DNA of 64,000 nt. Source: Klebsiella spallanzanii (GTDB lineage Bacteria > Pseudomonadota > Gammaproteobacteria > Enterobacterales > Enterobacteriaceae). Location: the NCBI RefSeq assembly GCF_902158555.1, contig NZ_CABGGS010000005.1, forward strand, positions 62,001-126,000. The letters run 5' to 3'. The position numbers were made by a program, and so were the translations under genes. The notes beneath the pieces are model-generated. The model did not search any database. It saw only the letters and a program-made list of their open reading frames with translations, and had not been told where the DNA came from. Positions 48,952 through 58,552 of the stretch are shown one piece after another (the first letter of the stretch is position 1; every line of letters begins with the position of its first letter).

Positions 48952-51717
48952 TTAAAACTCTTGATCTTCCTTAATAAATTCCGTTTCCCGCGTCAGGATG
49001 TCGTGAATGTAATACAGCTCAACCGGCGGGATTTTGACACTATACCCACTCTCTATGACACTAAAGGCCTCGCGCAGAATAAGCAGCTCACTCTGCGGAC
49101 ACTGCCTTCCTGAGTAATAGGTCGGTGAAGCATTGCGAATTAACCGCTCAATCAGACAGCTTATATGCACATACAGCGCCACCTTACGATCGTTGGGCAC
49201 ATCGCAGCCGGCCAGATGCTCATAGCGCAGTAAAAACTGCTCAACCTGGTTGATCACCTTCCCGGTATCGAGGATCGTCACCGACTCGATCACCCTGCGC
49301 AGCGAGAAATTCTTCAGGATCAGGTTATTGATTTCGCTGACCTGCTCCGCTGTCGCCAGTTCGCCGAAGATACGCATCAGCGGCCGGCTTCCTTCGCCTG
49401 AAATCAGCGAATCCAGCGAGATCCACGGCAGTTCGGCCAGATGCGGATCCAGGGTGCCAACGATCGCCAGCACCTCGTAGCGGCTCAGCATCGACTCCCG
49501 CCGTGCGGGATCGGCGAGAGTTTCCACATCGCAGGCGACAATATCAATGCCGAGCGCTTCAGGAATGCTGGCTTTTAACAGCGCCGACAAGTTAGCTGCT
49601 GCGCCCAAACCGGTGGCGCAGGTCGTGAGGATCGCCCGCGGTTTGTCGGTTTGCGGGTAATAGAGCTGATACTCAACCGCGAGGTCATCGCCAATCTCAC
49701 GGACGATATCTTCCAGCATATCGCCCTGTAAAATGCGCTCGCCAACGTACATCGCCATCCCGGTCGAGACGTTATTAATAATCGCCATCGGGGTGGTCAG
49801 GTGGCGGTTAAAGTGGCTATGAATCGCCTTCAGTGAGCCCATATCGACCAGAATGATCAGCCCGGAGGCCAGCGCGTGGCTCTCAATGTAGCTTATCACC
49901 TGGTCGGCGATAGCCTCCGGCGTGACGTCGAGCGACATATCAAATGACTCAAACAGCTGGCTTTTCAACAACCGGTTCGCCACGTTAGCGATACTGCTGG
50001 CGGTGGCGTAGCCGTGGGCCACAATTATCGCGCGAGTCACCTGCTGCTGGCTGATTGCGCCGGTTTTTTGCAGCCACAACACCAATAACAACAGGTCAAT
50101 GCGCCGGGGCTCGATATCCAACTTCAGCGCCAGCGCGGCGAGGATCTCTTCGCAAAAGCGATACAGCAGCGGGAATTTCTGCGCCAGAAAATCCTCCAGT
50201 TGACGGCTTTTCTCGCTGCTCATCCTGGACTGCGCCTGGCGGGAACGATGTATCAGGTAGTGGCTCAGGGCGTAGATACAGTTGCCGTTAAACTGGATAT
50301 TGAAACGCTTTTCAAGGCGATAAAACTCTTCCCGCACCTGATGGGTGATCAGCAGCAACATATGCGAGCTGTTGGCATCGTGATTATCAAAAATTAGCCG
50401 GTCGAAGAGGGTTTCGATCTCCTCGCCCATGCTTTTTTGCGCCTCTTCCCAGGGCGTTTTTTTACTCAGTACCGCTTCATATAGCGCCAGAACCCGGCAT
50501 TGGGAATCGTAAATCAGTCCCTGTACCGGGTCGCGCGCGCGCAATAGCCAGACCAGGCTGGTCTGCGGTTCGATAAGCAGCGGCTCCTCCTGGCCCATCG
50601 GTTCACTCAGCGCAGGCGTTGCGGCCATGATATTTTCCGGCAGGTCATGCAAAGTGACGCTAAGCACCTCGCTACCGGGGCATTTAGCCCATGCCGACGC
50701 CACCGCGTACTTAATCACGTTCTTCAATTCCCCCACGTTGCCGCGATAAACATAGTGAGCCAGCACCTGTAAAAGCCGCGGCGTCAGCTGCAGCCGGGCG
50801 GCGAGCGTGCGCGCCTCCTGCCAGAAAAACTGCAGCATCAACGCCTCTTTCTCGTGACGACTGCGGTTTTGCAAATCCGGCAGACTAACGAGGATCGGAA
50901 TACGGCGAATAAAAGTAGTCAGAAAGGTGCTGTGAATATCTTCGGTAGTGGCAAATACCAGCCGCAGCGCGACGGGCAGTCCCTGCGCCGTCTCACCCAC
51001 CCGGTAGATCTCTTTGCGATCCAGCCAGGTGAAAAGCTTCTCCTGCCCCTGCGCATCCAGGCGATGAACTTCGTCGAGAAACAGCACGCCGCCGTTTGCC
51101 GCTTCAAACGCCCCGGCTTTATCGCTCTGCGCACCGGTAAACGCGCCTTTGACGTAGCCAAACAGGTTGGCGGCCAGCAGTTCGGGGTTGCTGGCATACT
51201 GCGCGCAGTTAAAGCTAACAAATGGCGCGTCAGGCTCCAGCAATCCCTGTGCGATAGCGAACTCGTGCATCAGTTCCGCCATATAGCTTTTGCCGGTTCC
51301 GCTGTCGCCGGTAATCAGCAGCGGCAGCCCGCCATTGGGATAAAACAGCGCGGTTTTCATCTGCTCAATCGGTTTACGCAGGCTGCCATCATGTCCGGTC
51401 AGTAGTGAAAAATGATCAGCCTGCTCCGGCTGTCGGTCGCTCTCAGCAAGCAGTTCCGCCATGCTGGCGTACTCGCTGCGGGAAAGGGGAAAGAACTGCT
51501 GGCAGAAGGCTTTTTTGTGCAGAAAATAGACCGGGCGAGTGTTGATCTTCACCAGCACATCCTGGGTAACCAGCTGGTTCAGATAGTGGCTGGCGGTATT
51601 TCTTTGCATTGCAAAACGCTGGGCCAGGTAGCTGGCGGTGAAGACCTCGCTCAGGTTATCCGGATCGAAAAAATCGGTCTGATTTTGCAGAAAAGCCAAC
51701 AGTTCTGTTTTACGCAT
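48952..51717 (-). CDS. gfrR: LevR-type sigma-54-dependent activator GfrR
   Basis: 921 residues. Domains in order: N-terminal winged helix (about 1-90), AAA+ sigma-54 activator (about 110-350) with Walker A GDSGTGKS, the sigma-54 contact loop GAFTGA and Walker B GGVLFLDEVHR, a PRD near 440-540, an EIIA-Man-like domain (IIVAHGYATASS) near 560-690, an EIIB-Gat-like domain (LTTCATGLGAAANLSALL) near 690-790, and a C-terminal PRD. This layout senses PTS phosphorylation state and sugar flow. It is directly upstream of gfrA on the same strand, the same order as in Salmonella. Confidence 0.93.
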   Translation of the reverse strand: MRKTELLAFLQNQTDFFDPDNLSEVFTASYLAQRFAMQRNTASHYLNQLVTQDVLVKINTRPVYFLHKKAFCQQFFPLSRSEYASMAELLAESDRQPEQADHFSLLTGHDGSLRKPIEQMKTALFYPNGGLPLLITGDSGTGKSYMAELMHEFAIAQGLLEPDAPFVSFNCAQYASNPELLAANLFGYVKGAFTGAQSDKAGAFEAANGGVLFLDEVHRLDAQGQEKLFTWLDRKEIYRVGETAQGLPVALRLVFATTEDIHSTFLTTFIRRIPILVSLPDLQNRSRHEKEALMLQFFWQEARTLAARLQLTPRLLQVLAHYVYRGNVGELKNVIKYAVASAWAKCPGSEVLSVTLHDLPENIMAATPALSEPMGQEEPLLIEPQTSLVWLLRARDPVQGLIYDSQCRVLALYEAVLSKKTPWEEAQKSMGEEIETLFDRLIFDNHDANSSHMLLLITHQVREEFYRLEKRFNIQFNGNCIYALSHYLIHRSRQAQSRMSSEKSRQLEDFLAQKFPLLYRFCEEILAALALKLDIEPRRIDLLLLVLWLQKTGAISQQQVTRAIIVAHGYATASSIANVANRLLKSQLFESFDMSLDVTPEAIADQVISYIESHALASGLIILVDMGSLKAIHSHFNRHLTTPMAIINNVSTGMAMYVGERILQGDMLEDIVREIGDDLAVEYQLYYPQTDKPRAILTTCATGLGAAANLSALLKASIPEALGIDIVACDVETLADPARRESMLSRYEVLAIVGTLDPHLAELPWISLDSLISGEGSRPLMRIFGELATAEQVSEINNLILKNFSLRRVIESVTILDTGKVINQVEQFLLRYEHLAGCDVPNDRKVALYVHISCLIERLIRNASPTYYSGRQCPQSELLILREAFSVIESGYSVKIPPVELYYIHDILTRETEFIKEDQEF

Positions 51718-51747
51718 GCATCCCCCATCATCGCCATCGCAGGCACT

Positions 51748-51897
51748 TAGAGCCTCTCCCAGTAGGCGTTATTGGCGCAGGCAGTTTGGACACGGCCAGC
51801 GCGGAAGAACCGGAGCGTACACGTAGTACGTGAGGATTCTGAGCACTGCCCAGGTTCAAAATGGCAAGCAAAATAGCCCTAATGGGATAGGCTCTTA
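51748..51897. repeat. About 150-bp palindromic element between gfrR and uxaB
   Basis: Bounded by inverted ends AGAGCCTCTCCCA and TGGGATAGGCTCT. The interior contains a further palindrome GTACACGTAGTAC and matched segments (CAGTTTGGACACGG / CCAGGTTCAAAATG partly complementary). It resembles a dispersed enterobacterial repeat with terminal AGAGCCTATCCCA; copy number and family need a genome search. The whole 283-base interval contains no gene. Confidence 0.7.
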
Positions 51898-51955
51898 TGA
51901 TGAGGGAAATCCACTAATCATTGACGCTTAATTCATTTTTTGCGGTTCAGAGCAC

Positions 51956-51987
51956 AAAAAAAACGGCGCCCAAATCCGCGGGCACCG
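51956..51987 (-). terminator. Terminator of the lgoD-uxaB operon
   Basis: On the minus strand CGGTGCCC and GGGCGCCG form an 8-bp stem with an 8-base loop, followed immediately by eight T. It starts 14 bases after the uxaB stop. Confidence 0.88.
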
Positions 51988-52000
51988 CACAACAAACCGA

Positions 52001-53446
52001 CTATAGCCGCGCCAGGGCCTCCCGCATTCCTGCGCTCAACATCACCTCCAGATAGCGCGTAACCTGTTCGGCAAGTCCAGGGATTGCCGTCAGATCCTCA
52101 CCCCAGTGCGCTTTATCCTGCAAAACCTCTACGACCAGGTCTTGCAGCGGGCGACCGCGCGCCACCTGCGCCCAGCCTTCGGCAAAGCGGGTCAACCAGA
52201 CGTCATCATCCTGTAGTGGATAAGTCTGCCCGTCACGCTGGCCGCGATAGAAGGCGATCAGCGCCGCCAGAGCGAACGTCAGGCGCGGCGGAATCGTGCC
52301 ATTCTGGCGGATACTCGTCAGCAGCTGCGGCAGGATCCGGGTACGGAATTTGGTCATCCCGTTCAGAGCGATGGAAAGCAACTGATGGCGAATATATGGG
52401 TTGAGAAAACGCCCGGTCACGGCATCGGCAAACTGCCGTAGCTCATCGGCAGGTAAATCGAGCGCCGGAATAATCTCTTCGCCGATGGTTTGCTGCACAT
52501 AATGGCGAATGGCTTCGTCCTGCATCGCTTCGCCAACCGTATCCACGCCGCACAACCATGCCACGGGGACCAGCGCGGTATGCGCACCGTTGAGAATGGC
52601 GACTTTACGCTCTTTATAGGGCCGAATATCGTCGACGATACGGATATTGAGCGGGCAGCGGTCGAGCCGCAGTTTCTCCGCCAGCGTCTGCGGCCCCTGA
52701 ATAACGAACAGCCAGAAGTATTCGGCGGTATCAAGGAACGCATCGTGATAGCCCAGCTCCGCTTCCAGCTTTTGCGCTTCTTCGCGCGGGTAGCCGGTCA
52801 CGATGCGGTCAACCAGCGTGGAACAGAAGGTATTGGCCGTTTCAATCCAGTCGCTAAAAGCCGCAGGCAGCTGCCACTCTTGAGCATAGCGCAGCACCAG
52901 CGCCTTCAGCGCCTCGCCGTTATAATCAATCAGCTCGCAGGGAATCATCGTCCAGCCCTTATCCGCTGCGCCGTCGAAATGACGGAACCGTTCGAGCAGG
53001 AGCTGAGCCAGCTTCGCCGGGAAGCTCACCGGTGGCATATCGTCAGGCCGGTCTCCGGCATGGTAGCTAATACCCGCTTCGGTGGTATTCGAAAACACGA
53101 ACGCAATATCCGGGTTACGGGCCAGCGCGAGATAGTCGGCAAAATCCTGCCAGGGGTTGATCTCGTTATTAACGGATCGAATTACCCGCGCCTCGCTCAC
53201 CGCCTCGCCGCGTTCATCCAGCCCGCGGATCACCGTGGTATACAGACCGTCCTGGGTATTGAGCGACGGCGGGAACTCGGTGTTGATAGGGCGAACGATG
53301 GTCACCCCGGCTGCCAGATCGGTTTGCTCATTCAGCAGATCCAGCTGCCAGTCGATGAACGCCCGCAGGAAATTGCCCTCGCCGAACTGAATCACCCGCG
53401 TCGGGTACTGCGCCCCCGGAAACTCTTTTCTGTTTAACGTTTTCAT
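52001..53446 (-). CDS. uxaB: Altronate oxidoreductase (tagaturonate reductase), UxaB family
   Basis: 481 residues. NAD-dependent polyol dehydrogenase-type enzyme: D-tagaturonate + NADH to D-altronate. The opening [15 protein letters not shown] and [30 protein letters not shown], and the catalytic [21 protein letters not shown] region match UxaB rather than the mannonate enzyme UxuB. It follows lgoD by 11 bases, so it is placed to take the product of LgoD. AGGGAAGG precedes its ATG. It may be an extra copy of uxaB devoted to L-galactonate; the usual uxaCA partners are not in the window. Confidence 0.88.
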   Translation of the reverse strand: MKTLNRKEFPGAQYPTRVIQFGEGNFLRAFIDWQLDLLNEQTDLAAGVTIVRPINTEFPPSLNTQDGLYTTVIRGLDERGEAVSEARVIRSVNNEINPWQDFADYLALARNPDIAFVFSNTTEAGISYHAGDRPDDMPPVSFPAKLAQLLLERFRHFDGAADKGWTMIPCELIDYNGEALKALVLRYAQEWQLPAAFSDWIETANTFCSTLVDRIVTGYPREEAQKLEAELGYHDAFLDTAEYFWLFVIQGPQTLAEKLRLDRCPLNIRIVDDIRPYKERKVAILNGAHTALVPVAWLCGVDTVGEAMQDEAIRHYVQQTIGEEIIPALDLPADELRQFADAVTGRFLNPYIRHQLLSIALNGMTKFRTRILPQLLTSIRQNGTIPPRLTFALAALIAFYRGQRDGQTYPLQDDDVWLTRFAEGWAQVARGRPLQDLVVEVLQDKAHWGEDLTAIPGLAEQVTRYLEVMLSAGMREALARL

Positions 53447-53457
53447 GGCCTTCCCTG

Positions 53458-54480
53458 CTAAAAATGAATGACGCCTTTGATCAGCTGACGATTGTTAATC
53501 ACTTCGCTTTCATAGATTTCAGCCAACGATTTGAAATCGTAACGGTGGGTCAGCATCATCCTGGCGGTCACTTTCCCCTCGGCCATCAGCCGCCCGACTT
53601 TGGCAAAATCCTCTTCTGTCGCATTGCGACTGCCCATCATGGTCGTCTCTTTCTTATGAAACTCCGGGTCCGAGAACTGCAGTTCGCCTTTAAACAGGCC
53701 GACGAAAATAATGCTGCCGCCGTGACGGATTAAATTCACCGTGTTGTTCATCGCATGCTGATTTCCCGTCGCATCGATCACTTTTTGCGCCAGAGAGCCG
53801 CCAAACGTCTCACACAACTGCTCGGTAAACTGCGGGTCGGAGGGGTCAAGGGTGGTCAGGCCAAGATGCTGCGCCACATGATCGCGTCGCGCCGGGCTGG
53901 TATCCGCCACCACGACCTGCGCACCGTCGGCTTTGGCGATTGCCGCCGCGCCCAGGCCAATCGGTCCCGCCCCAACCACCAGCACCTGCTCTCCCGGCTG
54001 AATAGCCGCGCGGCGCACCGCGTGGGCGCTAATGGCGAACGGCTCAATCAGCGCCACCGCCTCAGGATCAACGTCATCAACCACCAGCAGGTTCTTCACC
54101 GGCACGCTGAGATACTCGCTAAATCCGCCGTCGCGATGTACGCCGATGACCGAAATCTTCTCACAACAGTTTGTCCGCCCGCTCAGGCAGGCCGGACACT
54201 GACGGCAGGCCACGTAAGGAATAACCGCAACCTGCTGGCCGCTCTTCAGATTAAGAATATTTTTACCGAGGCCAATAATCTCGCCGCATATTTCATGGCC
54301 GAGTACTCGCGGGTAGCTAAAAAAAGGTTGATTACCGCTCCATGCATGAATATCCGTCCCGCAAATCCCCACTGCTTTTATTTTAATCAGAACTTCATCA
54401 TCGCCAGGAATGGGAATCTGGCGTTTTTCCCAATTAAGTTTTTTGGGTTCCTGACACACTAATGTATTCATCGACGTCAT
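53458..54480 (-). CDS. lgoD: L-galactonate-5-dehydrogenase LgoD
   Basis: 340 residues. Zinc-dependent medium-chain dehydrogenase converting L-galactonate to D-tagaturonate. Catalytic zinc ligands C40 (GICGTDIH), H62 and E63 (LGHEICGE); structural zinc cysteines C92, C95, C98 and C106; Rossmann motif [18 protein letters not shown]. Strong identity by eye to Escherichia YjjN. The ATG at 54480 has GGAGG ahead; a frame extending to 54528 is rejected. First gene of the operon with uxaB, divergent from lgoR. Confidence 0.94.
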   Translation of the reverse strand: MTSMNTLVCQEPKKLNWEKRQIPIPGDDEVLIKIKAVGICGTDIHAWSGNQPFFSYPRVLGHEICGEIIGLGKNILNLKSGQQVAVIPYVACRQCPACLSGRTNCCEKISVIGVHRDGGFSEYLSVPVKNLLVVDDVDPEAVALIEPFAISAHAVRRAAIQPGEQVLVVGAGPIGLGAAAIAKADGAQVVVADTSPARRDHVAQHLGLTTLDPSDPQFTEQLCETFGGSLAQKVIDATGNQHAMNNTVNLIRHGGSIIFVGLFKGELQFSDPEFHKKETTMMGSRNATEEDFAKVGRLMAEGKVTARMMLTHRYDFKSLAEIYESEVINNRQLIKGVIHF

Positions 54481-54570
54481 AATTATTGCCTCCGTATTTG
54501 TTGGCTTAGATATCGATGAAAAACACAATCCAGGATAAAGTTATTGCGAAAATTGTGAAACCTCGCGCAC

Positions 54571-54593
54571 AAAACCGTTTTAAATCCGGTTTT
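54571..54593. promoter_or_regulatory. Inverted repeat in the lgoD/lgoR divergent promoter
   Basis: AAAACCG and CGGTTTT arms with a 9-base A/T-rich spacer, 28 bases before lgoR. It is a candidate binding site for the GntR-type regulator LgoR. Confidence 0.35.
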
Positions 54594-54620
54594 AATATCT
54601 AAAAAACAGGGAGTCTATGT

Positions 54621-55535
54621 ATGAGCCGTTCACAAAACCTTCGTCATAACGTGATTAACCAGGTCATTAACGATATGGCGCGCGGCTTTATCCCCTCTCC
54701 GCTGCCCTCGCAAAGCGCGCTGGCGGAGATGTACAACATCAGCCGCACCACTGTGCGCCATATCCTCAGCCACTTATGCGAGCGCGGCGTGCTGAGTCAG
54801 GTCAATCAGGATTACCTGATCCTCCGCCTGCCCGAAGTGCAGGACGGCTTCGATGGTTCCAGCGCCTCGCTGGCCGAACAAAATCGCCTCTTTGAGCAGG
54901 CATTTTTCACCATGATCAATCAGCGCCAGCTGCGCGCCGGAGAGATATTTTCCGAGCTACAGCTGGCGCGGGCCGCGGGCGTCAGCCCGGTGGTGGTCAG
55001 AGAGTTTTTATTGAAGTTCAGCCGCTACAACCTGATTGAAAGCGAAAAACGCGGCCAGTGGAATATGAAGAAGTTTGAGCAATCCTGGGCGGAGCAGCTG
55101 TTCGAGCTGCGCGAAATGCTGGAAACCCACGCGCTCCAGCACTTCCTCAACCTGCCGGACAACGATGCCCGCTGGTTACAGGCGAAAACCCTGCTTGAGC
55201 GCCATCGGGCGCTGCGGGACAGCATCGGCGACAGCTTTCGCATGTTCTCACAGCTCGATCGAGATTTTCACACGCTACTGCTTTCCGCTGCTGATAATAT
55301 ATTTTTTAATCAATCACTTGAAATCATTTCCGTTATCTTCCACTTCCACTACCAGTGGGATGAGAGCGATCTTAAGCAGCGCAATATCATCGCCATTGAT
55401 GAACACATGACTATCCTGAGCGCGCTTATCTGCCGCAGTGACCTGGACGCCAACCTGGCGCTACGTAACCACCTGAACTCCGCGAAACAATCAATGATTA
55501 ACTCCCTTAAGCAGAATGAGTCTCTGCTTTATTAA
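54621..55535 (+). CDS. lgoR: GntR-family regulator LgoR
   Basis: 304 residues. The winged helix-turn-helix at the N-terminus (SQSALAEMYNISRTTVRHILSHL) is followed by an unusually long linker with a second helix-turn-helix-like segment (SELQLARAAGVSPVVVREFL) and an all-helical FCD effector domain (LREMLETHALQHFLNL). It matches YjjM/LgoR of Escherichia, which controls L-galactonate use. CAGGGAG precedes the ATG. It is divergent from lgoD and co-directional with lgoT. Confidence 0.93.
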   Translation: MSRSQNLRHNVINQVINDMARGFIPSPLPSQSALAEMYNISRTTVRHILSHLCERGVLSQVNQDYLILRLPEVQDGFDGSSASLAEQNRLFEQAFFTMINQRQLRAGEIFSELQLARAAGVSPVVVREFLLKFSRYNLIESEKRGQWNMKKFEQSWAEQLFELREMLETHALQHFLNLPDNDARWLQAKTLLERHRALRDSIGDSFRMFSQLDRDFHTLLLSAADNIFFNQSLEIISVIFHFHYQWDESDLKQRNIIAIDEHMTILSALICRSDLDANLALRNHLNSAKQSMINSLKQNESLLY

Positions 55536-55714
55536 GTACCGATTAAAAACAGAAAATGATTATCAGCAGCACAAATCTAAAAACGTAATCCAGTGCGATA
55601 AAAAAGGTTATTTATGCTGAAAACAAGTCGACTTACTTTACTGTGAAATATGTGGGTGGTGTTTAAACCATTCGATGTCACTTGTCGTTCAAATAGAATA
55701 GCCAGGAGTCAGGC

Positions 55715-57076
55715 GTGGAACAAAGAAATATAACCATCGACCCGCAGACAACCTTTGAAAAAGGGAAAGCGGAGACGATTTCAGTTCCGTTAGATAATAC
55801 ATTACAGCGTAGCGCTCGGATTAAAAAAATTCAGACCACGGCAATGATTCTGTTATTTCTGGCGGCGGTCATTAACTACCTCGACAGAAGTTCATTATCC
55901 GTCGCTAACTTAACCATCCGCGAGGAGTTAGGGCTCAGCGCCACCGAAATCGGCGCGCTGCTGTCGGTCTTCTCACTGGCCTACGGTATCGCGCAGCTCC
56001 CCTGCGGGCCGCTGCTGGACCGCAAAGGTCCACGCATCATGCTGGGGCTGGGGATGTTTTTCTGGTCGCTGTTTCAGGCGGTCTCGGGGATGGTGCACAG
56101 TTTTACCCAGTTCGTCCTGGTGCGCATCGGCATGGGGATCGGCGAAGCGCCGATGAACCCTTGCGGCGTCAAGGTGATCAACGACTGGTTTAATATTAAA
56201 GAGCGTGGGCGTCCGATGGGCTTCTTTAACGCCGCCTCAACTATTGGCGTCGCCATCAGCCCGCCGATTCTGGCTGCGATGATGCTGATGATGGGCTGGC
56301 GCGGGATGTTTATTACCATCGGCGTGCTGGGGATCTTCGTCGCTATCGGCTGGTATATGCTCTATCGCAACCGGGAGGATATCAATCTCACCGCCGATGA
56401 GCAGGCCTACCTGAATGCCGGAAGCGTCAACGTTCGCCGTGACCCGCTAAGCTTTGCCGAATGGCGCAGCCTGTTCAAAAACAAGACCATGTGGGGAATG
56501 ATGCTCGGCTTCAGCGGCATCAACTATACCGCGTGGCTGTATCTGGCCTGGCTGCCGGGTTATCTGCAAACGGCGTATAATCTCGATCTGAAAAGTACCG
56601 GTTTTATGGCCGCCATCCCGTTCCTGTTCGGTGCCGCAGGCATGTTAATCAACGGCTATGTTACCGACTGGCTGGTCAAAGGCGGTATGGCCCCGATTAA
56701 GAGCCGCAAAATTTGCATTATTGCCGGTATGTTCTGCTCCGCCGCGTTTACGCTCGTCGTACCCCAGGCGACAACATCAATAGCCGCAGTGCTGTTAATC
56801 GGTATGGCGTTGTTCTGTATTCACTTTGCCGGAACCTCCTGCTGGGGATTGATTCACGTCGCAGTGGCTTCACGAATGACCGCTTCCGTCGGCAGCATTC
56901 AGAACTTCGCCAGCTTTATCTGCGCTTCATTTGCCCCTGTAGTGACCGGGTTTATCGTCGATACCACCCACTCATTCCAGCTGGCGCTGATTATTTGCGG
57001 CTGCGTCACCGCTCTCGGCGCGCTGGCCTATATTTTCCTGGTTCGCCAGCCGATTAGCGACCCGCGTAACGGCTAA
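55715..57076 (+). CDS. lgoT: L-galactonate:proton MFS transporter LgoT
   Basis: 453 residues. Anion:cation symporter branch of the major facilitator superfamily with 12 predicted helices; NYLDRSSLSVANLTI at helix 1, GPLLDRKGPRIMLG loop motif and GEAPMNPCGVKVINDWF are family hallmarks. It matches Escherichia YjjL/LgoT. The GTG start at 55715 follows CAGGAG. The 179-base gap after lgoR probably has its own promoter. Confidence 0.93.
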   Translation: MEQRNITIDPQTTFEKGKAETISVPLDNTLQRSARIKKIQTTAMILLFLAAVINYLDRSSLSVANLTIREELGLSATEIGALLSVFSLAYGIAQLPCGPLLDRKGPRIMLGLGMFFWSLFQAVSGMVHSFTQFVLVRIGMGIGEAPMNPCGVKVINDWFNIKERGRPMGFFNAASTIGVAISPPILAAMMLMMGWRGMFITIGVLGIFVAIGWYMLYRNREDINLTADEQAYLNAGSVNVRRDPLSFAEWRSLFKNKTMWGMMLGFSGINYTAWLYLAWLPGYLQTAYNLDLKSTGFMAAIPFLFGAAGMLINGYVTDWLVKGGMAPIKSRKICIIAGMFCSAAFTLVVPQATTSIAAVLLIGMALFCIHFAGTSCWGLIHVAVASRMTASVGSIQNFASFICASFAPVVTGFIVDTTHSFQLALIICGCVTALGALAYIFLVRQPISDPRNG

Positions 57077-57079
57077 ACC

Positions 57080-57916
57080 TTACCGCCCTGCAGACGATAG
57101 GGCGTTAAATTCCATGCTCATCTCATACTGCTTTAAGGCCAACGGCGCATAGCCTGCGGCTTTAAACAGCAGGGTAAAGGTTTCCGGGATGGTCACCGAC
57201 GTGCCGAGCCCCGGAAACTGACGGGCAAGAGCAATCAGCATTTCTCGTCCCAGCCCGCGCCCGCGGGCGGCAGGTTCAACCCACAAAAACTGGAGCTGCG
57301 GCCTGCTGGTTAACGTCGCCAGTACGGCAAAGGCCTGCTGATTGAGGGTTAATGCCCGGCATGGCAGGGTGCTGAAAGTAAGCGGGTCCATTAGCCACGG
57401 CAGCTGGCCGTTGACCTCAGCGCTGGCCCTGCGCGTCAGGGCCAGCACATCACAATCTTGCAATATGGGTGGCTCATCACTTCCGGCCTGTGAACTTAAA
57501 TAGCCGCACAGCCCGTGCCGTACCTCGAAACCCAGCGATTGATACAGCGCCATCGCAGCGTGATTTTCGCGGATCACCTCCAGCCACATCCGCCGTACCC
57601 CCTGCTCCTGCAAAGAGGCAATCAGCGGCGTCATTAACCGACGCCCAAGCCCTTTACCGCGATACCCGGACCGCATCCCGAAAGCCGCTAGCCGAGCTTC
57701 ATCGCCGCGTCGGGCGACAACGGCCATCGCTGCGGGTACATCGCCATCCAGCCAGACGCGAGAATCCAGCAGGCTTAGCCCTTCGGCACTAAAACGCTGG
57801 ACAAAAACCTCCACCGACAGCGTGACGGGCACCAGGTAATCCTCAAAACAGTCGCCGAGGATAACCGTCAACTGCTCGATGCTGAATTGCGTGGCAGGAA
57901 CGGCGGTAAGCTCCAT
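57080..57916 (-). CDS. GNAT-family acetyltransferase (two-domain)
   Basis: 278 residues. Two GNAT-like units: residues about 1-150 with acetyl-CoA loop RSGYRGKGLGRRLM and VIRENHAAMALYQSLGF, and about 190-275 with a second loop EPAARGRGLGREML. Substrate is unknown. Its stop is three bases from the convergent lgoT stop. It is divergent from a second GNAT gene, with only 32 bases between the starts, so the promoters must overlap. Confidence 0.8.
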   Translation of the reverse strand: MELTAVPATQFSIEQLTVILGDCFEDYLVPVTLSVEVFVQRFSAEGLSLLDSRVWLDGDVPAAMAVVARRGDEARLAAFGMRSGYRGKGLGRRLMTPLIASLQEQGVRRMWLEVIRENHAAMALYQSLGFEVRHGLCGYLSSQAGSDEPPILQDCDVLALTRRASAEVNGQLPWLMDPLTFSTLPCRALTLNQQAFAVLATLTSRPQLQFLWVEPAARGRGLGREMLIALARQFPGLGTSVTIPETFTLLFKAAGYAPLALKQYEMSMEFNALSSAGR

Positions 57917-57948
57917 ACATTTCTCCCGGAGGCTGCTATGCTGAGGTG

Positions 57949-58482
57949 ATGAAAACTAACACTATAACCGCCGCCATCACATTACGCCCAACTCGGGAGA
58001 GCGATATCGCCCTCCTGCCCGCCATTGAGCGCTCTGCCGCCCAGGCTTTTCGCCAAATCCCGGTACTGGCCTGGCTGGCAGAAAGCGAAGTGATAAGTGT
58101 CGATCGCCACCGGCTGTTTCTTGAAACCGAACACAGCCTGTTGGCCGTAGCCGATGAACAACCGATAGGCTTCCTGCTCACCGAACCGCTGGATGATGCG
58201 CTGTTTATCGTCGAGATTGCCGTCCATCAGGCATGGCAGGGGCAAGGAATTGGCCGCATAATGCTGGAGCAGGTGATTGAAAATGCCCGCAGGGTGGAAT
58301 ATCCAGCGGTCACGCTCACCACCTTTCGTGAAGTGCCGTGGAACGCGCCGTTTTATACGCGCCTGGGCTTTTCGATGCTGGACGAGCTGACGCTGCCGTC
58401 AGGACTGGCGGCAAAAAGGGAGCTGGAAACGGAACATGGACTGGCACCAGAAACGCGCTGCACCATGCGGCTGGCGCTGTGA
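57949..58482 (+). CDS. GNAT-family acetyltransferase
   Basis: 177 residues. GNAT fold with VEIAVHQAWQGQGIGRIMLEQV as acetyl-CoA loop and EVPWNAPFYTRLGFSML near the C-terminus, a form seen in small-molecule acetyltransferases. Substrate unknown. The ATG at 57949 overlaps the stop of a three-codon frame (ATG CTG AGG TGA at 57939-57950) that carries the better Shine-Dalgarno GGAGG, so re-initiation is possible. A GTG at 57946 is an alternative start. Confidence 0.8.
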   Translation: MKTNTITAAITLRPTRESDIALLPAIERSAAQAFRQIPVLAWLAESEVISVDRHRLFLETEHSLLAVADEQPIGFLLTEPLDDALFIVEIAVHQAWQGQGIGRIMLEQVIENARRVEYPAVTLTTFREVPWNAPFYTRLGFSMLDELTLPSGLAAKRELETEHGLAPETRCTMRLAL

Positions 58483-58552
58483 CCTCCGGCGCTGCTTTCA
58501 TCGCCTGAATATGGTACAAAGTATCATTCAAAACTTACCCGCTGATACCCGT

